Origin: Streptomyces sp. CB02009
Lineage (GTDB): Bacteria; Actinomycetota; Actinomycetes; Streptomycetales; Streptomycetaceae
Length of the DNA stretch: 64,000 bases
Assembly (NCBI RefSeq): GCF_001905825.1
Contig: NZ_LIVV01000005.1
Coordinates: forward strand, 594,530 to 658,529
Direction of reading: 5' to 3'
The translations under genes were made by a program, and so were the position numbers. Below, one piece after another: positions 48,583 through 58,070 of this stretch. The notes under the pieces were generated by a model. The model was not told the origin of the DNA and did not search any database. It saw only the letters and a program-made list of their open reading frames with translations. Positions within the stretch are counted from its first letter, which is position 1, and each line of letters opens with the position of its first letter.

Positions 48583-50244
48583 TTGCTTCACGCGCTCCAC
48601 CGACGTCGCACCCGCCGGCTCGCGGCCTGCACGGCCCTCGCGTTCGGCCTGGGCCTGCTGTCCGTCGTTCCCGCGTCCTCCACGGCCGTGGCGGCCTCCA
48701 CGACGGCCGGCGCGAAGCCCCGCTTCGACCGGGACGGCGACGGCACGAGCGACCGGGTCTACCGGTCGGCCGCCACCGGCGAGCTGCGGATATCCCTGTC
48801 GAAGACCGGCACCAGCGCGCCCTTCGCGCTCAGCTTCCCCGGCATGGAGATCCTGCCGGCGGACGACCTCACGGGAACCTCGACCCCGGAGCTGCTGACG
48901 CTCCAGGCCGACGGCAGCCTCGTGCTGCGCCGCGGCGTCAGCCCCACCTCCGTCGGCTCGGCGGACTGGTCGGGATCCGGCTGGCAGATCTACAACAAGG
49001 TCCTCGCCCCCGGCGACCTGACCGCGGACGGGCACCAGGATCTGCTGGCCCGCACGCCGGACGGCACGCTCTACCTGTACGCGGGGAAGGGCACGATCGA
49101 CAACGGCGGCCCGTTCAAGACCCGCGCCAAGGTCGGCGGCGGCTGGCAGGTCTACGACCAGCTCGTCGGCACCAACGACCTCGACGGCGACGCGATCGCC
49201 GACATGGTCGCCAGGACGCCGGGCGGCGACCTCTACTTCTACCAGGGCACCGGCTCGGCCACCGCACCCTTCAAGGCCCGCGTCCTGATCGGCGGCGGCT
49301 GGTACACGTACAACCAGATCATCGGCGCCGACGACCTCGACGGCGACGGCAGGGCCGACCTGCTGGCCCGCTCGTACAGCGGCGCCTTCTACCGGTACCT
49401 CTCCGTCGGCGGCGGGAAGTTCGGGGCGCCCACGGCCTTCGGTGGCGGCGGCCAGACCCTCTCGTACTACCTCGGCCAGGGCGGCGTCCCCGCGTACGGG
49501 AAGCACAACCTGTTCACCGTGAACGCCGCGGGCACCGCCTTCACCCACGGGGCGCTGGCGGACGGCAGGCTCACCGCGCCCCGGCAGTACGCGGGGGCCG
49601 GAGACTTCGCCTACCACTGGCCCACCGTCAACGGGTACGCCCTGGACGGGGTCGACCGGGCCAACCTGCTGACCGCCGACAACCGCGGCCTCATGATGTG
49701 GCGCGAGGAGGGCGGCACCCCGATCGGCAATCAGGTCGGTAGCGGCACCGCCTATCAGAACTACCAGTTCAAGGTCTCGCCCGGCGATGTCAACGGCGAC
49801 GGCGAGGCCGACTTCATCGGTGCGGACCACCGGGGCGACCTCTACCTCCACCCGGGCCTGAAGAGCCACTCGCCCGCGTACCTCGGCCCGGCCGTGCGGA
49901 TCGGCTCGATCGGCACGAGCAACATGCTGATCGGCGCAGGGGACGTCACGGGCGACGGCCGCCCCGACCTGGTCTCCCGGGACGGCGAGGTCCTGTACGT
50001 GCACGCGGGCACCGGCTCCGCCACCGCTCCGTTCGCTCCGCGCAACTACGTCGGCCACGGCTGGTACCTGTACAAGTACCTGGCCTCGCCCGGCGACATG
50101 GACGGCGACGGCCGTGCCGACCTGGTCGCCGTCACCCCGGGCGGTGACGTGTACCGCTACTCGTCCAGCGGCCTGGTCGACTCGTACGAGTTCCACTCCC
50201 GCGTCAAGATCGCCTCGGGCTGGAAGTACGACCACGTCAGCTGA
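48583..50244 (+). CDS. Secreted FG-GAP/VCBS repeat protein
   Basis: 553 residues from a TTG start at 48583, chosen because GGGAGGGA precedes it and it opens directly into a signal peptide (RRTRRLAACTALAFGLGLL, cleaved near TAVAA). The mature part holds about seven beta-propeller-type repeats with Ca-binding DxDGDG loops: DRDGDGTSDRV, DLDGDGRADLLAR, DVNGDGEADFIG, DMDGDGRADLVA. It is probably an extracellular beta-propeller. No catalytic domain is recognised. Confidence 0.85.
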   Translation: MLHALHRRRTRRLAACTALAFGLGLLSVVPASSTAVAASTTAGAKPRFDRDGDGTSDRVYRSAATGELRISLSKTGTSAPFALSFPGMEILPADDLTGTSTPELLTLQADGSLVLRRGVSPTSVGSADWSGSGWQIYNKVLAPGDLTADGHQDLLARTPDGTLYLYAGKGTIDNGGPFKTRAKVGGGWQVYDQLVGTNDLDGDAIADMVARTPGGDLYFYQGTGSATAPFKARVLIGGGWYTYNQIIGADDLDGDGRADLLARSYSGAFYRYLSVGGGKFGAPTAFGGGGQTLSYYLGQGGVPAYGKHNLFTVNAAGTAFTHGALADGRLTAPRQYAGAGDFAYHWPTVNGYALDGVDRANLLTADNRGLMMWREEGGTPIGNQVGSGTAYQNYQFKVSPGDVNGDGEADFIGADHRGDLYLHPGLKSHSPAYLGPAVRIGSIGTSNMLIGAGDVTGDGRPDLVSRDGEVLYVHAGTGSATAPFAPRNYVGHGWYLYKYLASPGDMDGDGRADLVAVTPGGDVYRYSSSGLVDSYEFHSRVKIASGWKYDHVS

Positions 50245-50261
50245 CGCGGTCGCGACGGGCT

Positions 50262-50370
50262 GCCCCGGTCGGTACGACGGGCAGCCCCTCGCGCGCCCGG
50301 CGGGCCGCCCCTGTCGCTACGACGCGGGCGGCCCGTCGCCCGTCCGGCGGGCCGCCCCGGTCAGTACGAC
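50262..50370. repeat. 45-47 base imperfect tandem repeat x3 containing a gene end
   Basis: Units starting GCCCC(G/T)GTC.(G/C/A)TACGAC occur at 50262, 50307 and 50354. The third unit is the stop codon and last codons of the acyl-CoA dehydrogenase (minus strand, end 50361). Confidence 0.75.
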
Positions 50371-51494
50371 TTGGGCAGCCCCAGCGTCTGGTGCGAGACG
50401 AAGTTGAGGATCATCTCCCGGCTGACCGGCGCGATCCGCGCCACCCGCGCCGCCGTGACCAGCCGGGCCAGGCCGAACTCCTTGGTCAGGCCGTTCCCGC
50501 CGAGCGTGTGGACGGCCTGGTCGACGGCCTTCACACAGGCCTCGGCCGCCGCGTACTTCGCCATGTTGGCGGCCTCGCCCGCCCCCATGTCGTCCCCCGC
50601 GTCGTAGAGCTGCGCGGCCTTCGCCATCATCAGCCGGGCCAGCTCCAGCTCGATGTGCGCCTGGGCGAGCGGGTGCGCGATCGCCTGGTGGGCGCCGATC
50701 GGGGCCTTCCAGACCTGGCGCTCCTTCGCGTACTTCACGGCCTGCGCCAGCGCGTACCGGCCCATGCCGATCGCGAACGCGGCCGTCATGATCCGCTCCG
50801 GGTTGAGACCCGCGAACAGCTGGAGCAGCCCCGCGTCCTCGTCGCCGACGAGCGCGTCGGCCGGCAGGTGGACCTCGTCGAGCGTCAGCTCGAACTGCTT
50901 CTCGTGCGCGTCGAGTTCCATCTCGATGTGCCGCCGCTCGAAGCCGTGGGCGTCACGCGGGACGATGAAGAGACAGGGCTTGAGGCTGCCCGTGCGGGCG
51001 TCCGACGTGCGGCCCACGATCAGCGTCGCGTCGGCGATGTCGACGCCGGACACGAACACCTTCCGCCCGTTGAGGACCCAGCCCTCCTCGGTACGGGTCG
51101 CGGTCGTCGTGATCCGGTGCGAGTTCGAGCCCGCGTCGGGCTCCGTGATGCCGAACGCCATCGTCCGCGAGCCGTCCGCGAGACCCGGCAGCCAGGCCCG
51201 CTTCTGCTCCTCCGTGCCGAAGCGGGCGATGACCGTGCCGCAGATCGCGGGCGAGACCACCATCATCAGGAGCGGCGCGCCGGCCGCGCCGGCCTCCTCC
51301 AGGACGACGGACAGCTCGGCCATGCCGCCGCCCCCGCCGCCGTACTCCTCGGGGAGGTTGACCCCCAGGTAGCCGAGCTTGCCGGCCTCCGCCCACAGGG
51401 TGGCCCGGTCGAAGCCGGGGCCGTGCCGGTGCCCGAGCGCGGAGACGGCGGCGCGGAGCGCGGTGAGCTCTTCACTTTCGATCATGGTGCTCAT
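50361..51494 (-). CDS. Acyl-CoA dehydrogenase
   Basis: 377 residues with ACAD domains: FGITEPDAGSNSHRITTTA and GWVLNGRKVFVSGVDIADA (FAD/beta domain), then the C-terminal QAVHTLGGNGLTKEFGLARL. The usual YEGTSEIQ segment is replaced by RIAPVSREMILNFVSH, as in the branch that accompanies acyl-CoA carboxylases. Its ATG overlaps the carboxylase stop (ATGA). It should introduce the 2,3-double bond before carboxylation. Matches SCO4379 by order. Confidence 0.93.
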   Translation of the reverse strand: MSTMIESEELTALRAAVSALGHRHGPGFDRATLWAEAGKLGYLGVNLPEEYGGGGGGMAELSVVLEEAGAAGAPLLMMVVSPAICGTVIARFGTEEQKRAWLPGLADGSRTMAFGITEPDAGSNSHRITTTATRTEEGWVLNGRKVFVSGVDIADATLIVGRTSDARTGSLKPCLFIVPRDAHGFERRHIEMELDAHEKQFELTLDEVHLPADALVGDEDAGLLQLFAGLNPERIMTAAFAIGMGRYALAQAVKYAKERQVWKAPIGAHQAIAHPLAQAHIELELARLMMAKAAQLYDAGDDMGAGEAANMAKYAAAEACVKAVDQAVHTLGGNGLTKEFGLARLVTAARVARIAPVSREMILNFVSHQTLGLPKSY

Positions 51495-53404
51495 ACGGTC
51501 TGGTCCTCCTGTGCTGCTTCGGTCGTGGCGTCGTCCGAGACGACGGCGAGCAGGGCACCTACCTCGACCTGGCGGCCGGGGGCGGCGTGGAGCGCGGTGA
51601 GCGTGCCGGAGGCGGGGGCGATGACGCGGTGCTCCATCTTCATGGCCTCCAGCCAGAGGAGCGGCTGACCGGCGGTGACGCGATCGCCGACGGCGAGGCC
51701 GTCCGCGACCCGGACGACGGTGCCGGGCATGGGCGCGAGCAGGGAGCCGGGGGCGGTCTGCTCCCGCGGGTCGGTGAAGCGGGGGTGGACGGTGAGCCGG
51801 TGGGATCCGGCGTGCACGATGCCGTCCCCGTACGCGGCGACGTCGAAGTCCCGTACGACACCGGCGACTTCGAGGCGCACCCGGCCGGGGTCCGCCGAGA
51901 CCGCCTGGACGCCCTCGGGAGCCGTCACCTCGAAACCGCCGTCCCGCGTCGGCCGGTAGCGGACCTCGTGACCGCCGTACGTCCGCGTCTCGTCCTGGGA
52001 CCGCAGGTTGCGCCACCCCCCGCCGAAGCGGCTCCTGCGGGCGGCGGCCTCGGCAAGCGCGGCGGCCACGGCCGCGTGCTCGCCGCCGGTCCGGGGCTCC
52101 GTCAGGGCGTCGAGGTTCCGGTCGTAGAAGCCGGTGTCGAGCAGCCCGGGGTCCGCGAACCCGGGATGCCGCAGGGAGGCGACCAGCAGGTCCCGGTTGG
52201 TGACCGGTCCGTGGATCCTGGCCCGCTCCAGGGCACGGGCCAGCTTGCGGACCGCCTCCGCCCGGGTCGGGGCGTGGACGATCACCTTGGCGAGCATCGG
52301 GTCGTAGTGGACTCCGATCGTGTCCCCGGAGGCGTACCCGGTGTCGAGGCGCGTCCGGCCCTCCCCGGGCAGCTCGAAGAGGTGCAGGACACCGGTCTGC
52401 GGGGCCCACGCGCGCGCCGGGTCCTCCGCGTACAGGCGCGCCTCGATGGCGTGGCCGCGCGGGGCGGGGGGCTCCGGCGGCAGGGCGCGGCCCTCGGCGA
52501 CGGCGAGCTGGAGGGCGACGATGTCGACGCCGAACACCTCCTCCGTCACCGGGTGTTCGACCTGGAGGCGGGTGTTCATCTCCAGGAACTGCGCGCGGCC
52601 GTCCGCCACGAGGAACTCGACCGTGCCGGCGCCGACGTAGCCGACGGCCTTCGCCGCCCGGACTGCCGTGTCCAGGAGGGACGCTTCGAGCGCGGCGGGC
52701 AGGCCGGGCGCCGGCGCCTCCTCGACGACCTTCTGGTGGCGCCGCTGGAGGGAGCAGTCCCGGGTGCCGAGCGCCCAGGCGGTGCCGTGGGTGTCGCAGA
52801 GGAGCTGGACCTCGACGTGCCGCCCGTTCTCGACATAGGGCTCGACGAACACCTCGCCGTCGCCGAAGGCACTCAGCGCCTCGGCCGACGCGGCGGCCGA
52901 CTCCCCTTCGAGCTGGTCGAGTTCCCGTACGATCCGCATCCCCCGCCCGCCGCCGCCGGCCGCCGCCTTCACCAGGACGGGCAGGTCGGCCTCGGTCACG
53001 TCCGTCAGGGGCGCGATGCCGAGGAGCTCCTTGGCGCGGGTCTTGGACGCCATCGCCTCGATCGCCTCGGGCGGCGGGCCGATCCACACCAGTCCGGCGT
53101 CGACCACCTGCCGGGCGAAGTCCGCGTTCTCGGAGAGGAATCCGTAGCCGGGGTGGACGGCGTCCGCGCCCGCCGCGAGCGCCGCCTCCACCACCAGGTC
53201 GCCGCGGAGATACGTCTCCGAGGGCGCCGCCCCCGGCAGCCGTACCGCCGTGTCCGCCTCCCGTACGTGCAGGGCGTCGGCATCCGCGTCGGAGTACACG
53301 GCGACCGTCGACATGCCCAGCTCACGGCAGGTACGGAAGACCCGGCAGGCGATCTCACCGCGGTTCGCGACGAGGACGGAGGTGATCGTCGAGGGCTCGG
53401 TCAT
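51491..53404 (-). CDS. Acyl-CoA carboxylase alpha subunit (biotin carboxylase + BCCP)
   Basis: 637 residues. Biotin carboxylase domain residues 8-440 (VLVANRGEIACRVFRTCRELG, ATP-grasp KAAAGGGGRGMRIV, EMNTRLQVEHPVTE). A linker domain and a C-terminal biotinyl domain follow, with the biotin lysine in EAMKMEH (about residue 595). It uses ATP and bicarbonate to carboxylate biotin for the beta subunit encoded 12 bases upstream. The order corresponds to SCO4380. Confidence 0.95.
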   Translation of the reverse strand: MTEPSTITSVLVANRGEIACRVFRTCRELGMSTVAVYSDADADALHVREADTAVRLPGAAPSETYLRGDLVVEAALAAGADAVHPGYGFLSENADFARQVVDAGLVWIGPPPEAIEAMASKTRAKELLGIAPLTDVTEADLPVLVKAAAGGGGRGMRIVRELDQLEGESAAASAEALSAFGDGEVFVEPYVENGRHVEVQLLCDTHGTAWALGTRDCSLQRRHQKVVEEAPAPGLPAALEASLLDTAVRAAKAVGYVGAGTVEFLVADGRAQFLEMNTRLQVEHPVTEEVFGVDIVALQLAVAEGRALPPEPPAPRGHAIEARLYAEDPARAWAPQTGVLHLFELPGEGRTRLDTGYASGDTIGVHYDPMLAKVIVHAPTRAEAVRKLARALERARIHGPVTNRDLLVASLRHPGFADPGLLDTGFYDRNLDALTEPRTGGEHAAVAAALAEAAARRSRFGGGWRNLRSQDETRTYGGHEVRYRPTRDGGFEVTAPEGVQAVSADPGRVRLEVAGVVRDFDVAAYGDGIVHAGSHRLTVHPRFTDPREQTAPGSLLAPMPGTVVRVADGLAVGDRVTAGQPLLWLEAMKMEHRVIAPASGTLTALHAAPGRQVEVGALLAVVSDDATTEAAQEDQTV

Positions 53405-53415
53405 GGGGAGGGGCC

Positions 53416-55014
53416 TCACATTCGGAAGACGCCGAAGCCGCCGCGCGCGCCCTCGACCGGTGCCGTGTGGATCGCGGAGAGGCACAGCCCGAGGACCGTG
53501 CGGGTGTCGCGGGGGTCGATGACCCCGTCGTCGTAGAGCCGGCCGGAGAGGAACATCGGCAGGGACTCGGACTCGATCTGCGCCTCGACGAGCGCCCGGA
53601 GACCGGCGTCGGCCTCCTCGTCGTACGGCTGCCCCTTCGCGACGGCGCTCGCCCGCGCCACGATGGAGAGGACGCCGGCGAGCTGCTGCGGGCCCATCAC
53701 GGCGGACTTGGCGCTGGGCCAGGCGAACAGGAAGCGCGGGTCGTAGGCCCGGCCGCACATGCCGTAGTGCCCGGCGCCGTAACTCGCCCCCATCAGGACG
53801 GACAGGTGGGGGACGCGGGAGTTCGACACGGCGTTGATCATCATCGCGCCGTGCTTGATGATGCCGCCCTGCTCGTACTCCTTGCCGACCATGTAGCCGG
53901 TGGTGTTGTGGAGGAAGACGAGCGGGATGTCGCGCTGGTTGGCGAGCTGGATGAACTGCGCGGCCTTCTGCGACTCCGGGCCGAACAGGACGCCCTGCGC
54001 GTTGGCGAGGATGCCGACCGGGTAGCCGTGCAGGCTCGCCCAGCCGGTGACCAGGCTCGGCCCGTACAGCGGCTTGAACTCGTCGAAGTCGGAGCCGTCG
54101 ACGATCCGCGCGATCACCTCGCGCGGGTCGAACGGGGTCTTGAGGTCCCCGGGCACGATCCCGAGCAGCTCGTCCTCGTCGTACTTCGGGGGTTCCGCGA
54201 GACCGGGGTCGGGCTGGGCCTTGCGGTGGTTCAGCCGGGCCACGATGCGCCGTGCCTGCCGGAGCGCGTCGGGCTCGTCGACGGCGTAGTGGTCGGCGAG
54301 CCCGGACATCCGCGCGTGCATCTCGGCGCCGCCGAGGGACTCGTCGTCGCTCTCCTCGCCCGTCGCCATCTTCACCAGCGGGGGACCGCCGAGGAACACC
54401 TTCGACCGCTCCCTGATCATCACGGCGTGGTCGGACATGCCGGGGACGTACGCGCCGCCGGCCGTCGAGTTGCCGAAGACGACCGCGACCGTGGGGATGC
54501 CGGCGGCGGAGAGCCGGGTGAGGTCGCGGAAGAGCGCCCCGCCGGGGATGAAGATCTCCTTCTGGGAGGGGAGGTCGGCGCCGCCGGACTCGACGAGCGA
54601 GATCACGGGCAGCCGGTTGGCGAACGCGATCTCGTTGGCCCGGAGCGCCTTCTTCAGCGTCCACGGGTTGGAGGCGCCGCCGCGCACGGTCGGGTCGTTG
54701 GCGGTGATCAGGCACTCGACGCCCTCGACGACCCCGATGCCGGTGATCAGGGAGGCGCCGACCGCGTAGTCACTGCCCCAGGCCGCGAGCGGCGACAGCT
54801 CCAGGAAGGGGGTGTCCGGGTCGACGAGCAGCTCGATCCGCTCGCGGGCGAGCAGCTTGCCGCGCTTGCGGTGCCGCGCGACGTACTTCTCGCCGCCGCC
54901 CGCGAGCGCCTTGGCGTGCTCGGCGTCCAGCGCGGTGAGCTTGTCGAGCATGGCCGCGCGGTGGGCCCGGTAGTCGGATCCGCCGGTGTCGAGGGCGGAG
55001 GCGAGGACGGTCAC
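53416..55014 (-). CDS. Acyl-CoA carboxylase beta subunit (carboxyltransferase)
   Basis: 532 residues from GTG 55014 (overlapping the AtuA stop as GTGA). Carboxyltransferase features are VESGGADLPSQKEIFIPGG, FGNSTAGGAYVPGMSD and GASYGAGHYGMCGRAYDPRF. The sequence resembles methylcrotonyl/geranyl-CoA carboxylase beta subunits more than acetyl-CoA carboxylase. It transfers CO2 from biotin to a 3-methyl-2-enoyl-CoA type substrate (inference from family and context). Confidence 0.93.
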   Translation of the reverse strand: MTVLASALDTGGSDYRAHRAAMLDKLTALDAEHAKALAGGGEKYVARHRKRGKLLARERIELLVDPDTPFLELSPLAAWGSDYAVGASLITGIGVVEGVECLITANDPTVRGGASNPWTLKKALRANEIAFANRLPVISLVESGGADLPSQKEIFIPGGALFRDLTRLSAAGIPTVAVVFGNSTAGGAYVPGMSDHAVMIRERSKVFLGGPPLVKMATGEESDDESLGGAEMHARMSGLADHYAVDEPDALRQARRIVARLNHRKAQPDPGLAEPPKYDEDELLGIVPGDLKTPFDPREVIARIVDGSDFDEFKPLYGPSLVTGWASLHGYPVGILANAQGVLFGPESQKAAQFIQLANQRDIPLVFLHNTTGYMVGKEYEQGGIIKHGAMMINAVSNSRVPHLSVLMGASYGAGHYGMCGRAYDPRFLFAWPSAKSAVMGPQQLAGVLSIVARASAVAKGQPYDEEADAGLRALVEAQIESESLPMFLSGRLYDDGVIDPRDTRTVLGLCLSAIHTAPVEGARGGFGVFRM

Positions 55015-56702
55015 AGGAGTCCCTCCGGGATGTCTGTTGCGCGGGAGCGGAGCCACTCGCCGAGGGCCTTGGCCTGGGGGTCGAAACGGGCCTGCGAGGC
55101 GACGCCCTCGCCGAGGATCCCGGCGAAGGTGAAGTTGAGCGCGCGCAGCCGCGGCAGCACGTGCCGGGTGATCTCCACACCGGCCGTCTCGGGGAGCAGT
55201 TCACGCACCCGCTCGACCGTGAGGGCGTGCGCGAGCCACCGCCACTCCTCGTCCGTGCGCACCCAGACGCCGACGTTCGCGTCGCCGCCCTTGTCGCCGC
55301 TGCGGGCGCCGGCGATCCGGCCGAGCGGCACCCGCCGGGTGGGCCCTGGCGGGAGCGGCTCGGGAAGGTCCGGTACGGGCACGGGCGCGAGCTCCCGGGT
55401 CCGCTGCGGTACGGGAACGGGGGCGCGGGTCCCGTCCGGGAGCACGGCCGTGTGGGGAACGTCGGCGACCGGTACGTACGCACTCTCGAAGACCCCGTAG
55501 GGGGCGCCCTTCCCGGGCGGCGCGGTGACGTGGAAGCCGGGGTAGCTGGAGAGGGCGAGTTCGACGGCCGCGCCGGTGAGGGCCCGGCCGACGGCCTCAG
55601 GGGCGGGGTCGCGGACGACGAGCCGCAGGAGGGCGCTGGCGGTCTCCTCGGAGTCGGCGTCGGGCCGGTCGGTGCGGACGAGCTCCCAGCGGACCTCGCG
55701 GGGACGGCCGCCGGCGAGGGCGTCCTCGACCTGCCCCCGCACGAGTGCGGCCTTCTCCTCGATGTCGAGGCCGGTCAGGACGAACACCACCTCGTTGCGG
55801 AAGCCGCCGAGGCGACTGAGTCCGACCTTGAGCGTCGGCGGCGGCGCCTCGCCCCGCACCCCGTCGATGCGGACCCGGTCGGGCCCCTCCCGGGTGAGGC
55901 GGACGGTGTCGAGGCGGGCGGTCACGTCGGGCCCCGCGTAGCGGGCGCCGGCCGTCTCGTACAGGAGCTGGGCCGTGACCGTGCCGACGTCGACGAGGCC
56001 GCCGGTCCCGGGGTGCTTGGTGATGACGGCGCTGCCGTCCTCGTGGAGTTCGGCGACCGGGAAGCCGGGGCGGCGGAGCAGCGCCGGGTCGTGCTCGCGG
56101 AAGAAGGCGTAGTTGCCGCCGGTGGCCTGGGTGCCGCATTCGAGGACGTGCCCGGCGACGACCGCGCCCGCGAGCTTGTCGTACTCCTCGGGCCCCCAGC
56201 CGAAGTGCCACTGGGCGGGCCCGGTGACGAGGGCGGCGTCGGTGACCCGGCCGGTGACGACGACGTCGGCGCCGGCGGCGAGGCAGGCGGCGATCCCGGC
56301 GCCGCCGAGATAGGCGTTGGCGGCCAGTGCGCCGTCGACGGCCGGCAGCCGGTCGCCCTCCACGTGCGCGACCCGCGTGGGCAGCCCGAGCTTGGCGGCG
56401 AGGACGCGCAGGGCGTCGGCGAGACCGGCGGGGTTGAGGCCGCCGGCGTTGGTGACGATCCGGACGCCACGGTCGTGGGCGAGACCGAGGCCCTCCTCCA
56501 TCTGGCGCAGGAAGGTCTTCGCGTACCCGGAGGACGGGTCCTTGAGCTGGTCACGGCCGAGGATGAGCATGGTGAGCTCGGCGAGGTAGTCCCCGGTGAG
56601 GACGTCGACCGCACCGTCGGGCCCGCCACCGGTGAGCATCTCGCGGACGGCGTCGAAGCGGTCGCCGTAGAACCCGGAGGCGTTGCCGATCCGGAACACC
56701 AT
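55011..56702 (-). CDS. AtuA-family protein (acyclic terpene utilization, DUF1446)
   Basis: 563 residues. The N-terminal part is typical of AtuA: RIGNASGFYGDRFDAVREML, GDYLAELTMLILGRDQ and VTNAGGLNPAG. The C-terminal part continues with PLGRIAGARSGDKGGDANVGVW, the segment found as a separate AtuA-C protein in some species, so this is the fused form. AtuA is essential for citronellol/geraniol catabolism in Pseudomonas but its reaction is not defined. Here it lies between a TIGR03084 gene and an acyl-CoA carboxylase, all overlapping by one to four bases. Confidence 0.92.
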   Translation of the reverse strand: MVFRIGNASGFYGDRFDAVREMLTGGGPDGAVDVLTGDYLAELTMLILGRDQLKDPSSGYAKTFLRQMEEGLGLAHDRGVRIVTNAGGLNPAGLADALRVLAAKLGLPTRVAHVEGDRLPAVDGALAANAYLGGAGIAACLAAGADVVVTGRVTDAALVTGPAQWHFGWGPEEYDKLAGAVVAGHVLECGTQATGGNYAFFREHDPALLRRPGFPVAELHEDGSAVITKHPGTGGLVDVGTVTAQLLYETAGARYAGPDVTARLDTVRLTREGPDRVRIDGVRGEAPPPTLKVGLSRLGGFRNEVVFVLTGLDIEEKAALVRGQVEDALAGGRPREVRWELVRTDRPDADSEETASALLRLVVRDPAPEAVGRALTGAAVELALSSYPGFHVTAPPGKGAPYGVFESAYVPVADVPHTAVLPDGTRAPVPVPQRTRELAPVPVPDLPEPLPPGPTRRVPLGRIAGARSGDKGGDANVGVWVRTDEEWRWLAHALTVERVRELLPETAGVEITRHVLPRLRALNFTFAGILGEGVASQARFDPQAKALGEWLRSRATDIPEGLL

Positions 56703-57493
56703 CAGCGGGTCCCTTCGGCGGGCCGGCCGGGACCCGCGGGTCCGGCGAAGGCCTGGGCGATGGTGAGCCACTGCTCGGCGTCCGGGCCGACGGCGACCAG
56801 GGAGGTGTCGTCACGGTGGACGCGCTGGGTGACGAGCAGACAGAACTCCAGCGCCTGCCCGGTCACCTTCTGAGCGGCGTCCTCGGGTCCGTACGCCCAC
56901 AACTCCCCACCTGCGGATACGAGTTCCACCCGGACGGGCTCGACGGGAACGGGCAGGCCCCGCACCAGATAGGCGTAGCCCCTGGCCCGGTGACCGATCC
57001 AGGCGACGTGCCGGATGCGGTTGGTCGGCGTACGGACGGCCCCGAGGGCGTCGGCGACGTCCTGGCCGTGCGCCCAGGTCTCCATGAGCCGGGCGGTGGC
57101 CATGGCGGGGGCACTCATGGGCGGCCCGTACCAGGGGAACCGCACACCGGCCGGAACCCCCCGCAGAGCCTCCTGCAGCAGCTCGCGCCCCTCGCGCCAG
57201 TGGGCGAGCAGCTCGCCGGGCGGCAGCTTCGCCCCCTCCTCGGCACCCTCGTCGACGAAACGCTCGGGGGCGGCGACCGCCCTGGCGGCCTCGGCGGCGA
57301 AACCGTCCGGATCGGTGACGGCGAGGAGCGCGGCCCGGTCGGTCCAGGCCAGATGCGCGACCTGATGGGCGACGGTCCAGCCGGCGGCGGGGGTGGGCGC
57401 GGCCCACCGCTCCTCACCCAACGCGCCGACAAGGACGTCGAGTGCTTCGCTCTCCTCGCGCAGATCATCGAGGACGACAGCGGGGTCGGACAC
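56702..57493 (-). CDS. TIGR03084-family (maleylpyruvate isomerase/DinB-like) protein
   Basis: 263 residues from GTG 57493 with GAGGGGAG upstream. The DinB-like four-helix domain shows a metal-binding His pattern: AHQVAHLAWTDRAAL and ARLMETWAHGQDVADAL. It is the first gene of the AtuA/carboxylase/dehydrogenase operon (stop overlaps the AtuA ATG as TGATG). Members often use mycothiol or bind metal; the reaction here is unknown. Confidence 0.9.
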   Translation of the reverse strand: MSDPAVVLDDLREESEALDVLVGALGEERWAAPTPAAGWTVAHQVAHLAWTDRAALLAVTDPDGFAAEAARAVAAPERFVDEGAEEGAKLPPGELLAHWREGRELLQEALRGVPAGVRFPWYGPPMSAPAMATARLMETWAHGQDVADALGAVRTPTNRIRHVAWIGHRARGYAYLVRGLPVPVEPVRVELVSAGGELWAYGPEDAAQKVTGQALEFCLLVTQRVHRDDTSLVAVGPDAEQWLTIAQAFAGPAGPGRPAEGTR

Positions 57494-57552
57494 GGTGCGC
57501 TCCCCTCGGGACACGGCGGCGTGCCCCGGAGCATGACAGCGAACCAGAAAAC

Positions 57553-57575
57553 AATCAAGCATGCTTGCTTTGATT
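57553..57575. promoter_or_regulatory. Candidate TetR operator of the AtuA/carboxylase operon
   Basis: A 23-base dyad beginning AATCAAGCATGCTTGC and ending TTTGATT, with the inner palindrome CAAGCATGCTTG. It is 60 bases upstream of the first gene and shares AAACAATCAAGCATGC with the site at 46406. Confidence 0.7.
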
Positions 57576-57630
57576 GATGCAGAAGCGCTGCGCGCGCGGG
57601 CCGACCGTCCACCGCCCCCACCAGCCACCC

Positions 57631-58062
57631 CTAACCCCCCGGCCGCCTCCGTATCGCCGATGCCAGGGCCGTGACGGTGACCACGAGGATCAGGGAGCGC
57701 CACGGCAGGAGGGCCCAGGGGACGTCGTCGATCGTGTCGATGCCGTGGCCCACGGCGGTGATCCACGCGGCCGTCCCCGCGAGGACCATCGGCCAGACCT
57801 TCCGCTCCCCGGTGACCCGCATGCCGATCCACAGGACCAGCGGCATGAGGAGGACCGTGTTCATGATCGCGGCCGTGAACACCTGGTCCGAGGAGTAGCC
57901 GGGCCCCGCGCCCAGCGTCGACGCGGCCTGGCCGGCGAAGAACATGTACAGCGTGTCGGACAGGATCAGGTGCGACGCGGCGACGGCGAGCAGCGAGACG
58001 ATCACGGCCTTGAGGAGCCGGGGAGCGAGCGGGGTGGGCGGGGTGGGTGAGGACGGTGCCAT
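57631..58062 (-). CDS. Small integral membrane protein (DUF6069-like)
   Basis: 143 residues from ATG 58062, with four hydrophobic helices: LLKAVIVSLLAVAASHLIL, FTAAIMNTVLLMPLVLWIGM, VWPMVLAGTAAWITAVG and LLPWRSLILVVTVTALAS. No function is assignable. Its promoter contains GTGTATACAC-type dyads. Confidence 0.75.
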   Translation of the reverse strand: MAPSSPTPPTPLAPRLLKAVIVSLLAVAASHLILSDTLYMFFAGQAASTLGAGPGYSSDQVFTAAIMNTVLLMPLVLWIGMRVTGERKVWPMVLAGTAAWITAVGHGIDTIDDVPWALLPWRSLILVVTVTALASAIRRRPGG

Positions 58063-58070
58063 AGCGCCGA

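Noticed and set aside
57574..58050. Plus-strand 158-codon frame opposite the small membrane protein
   Set aside because: Arg/Asp-rich, no ribosome binding site; the minus-strand frame has four clean membrane helices.
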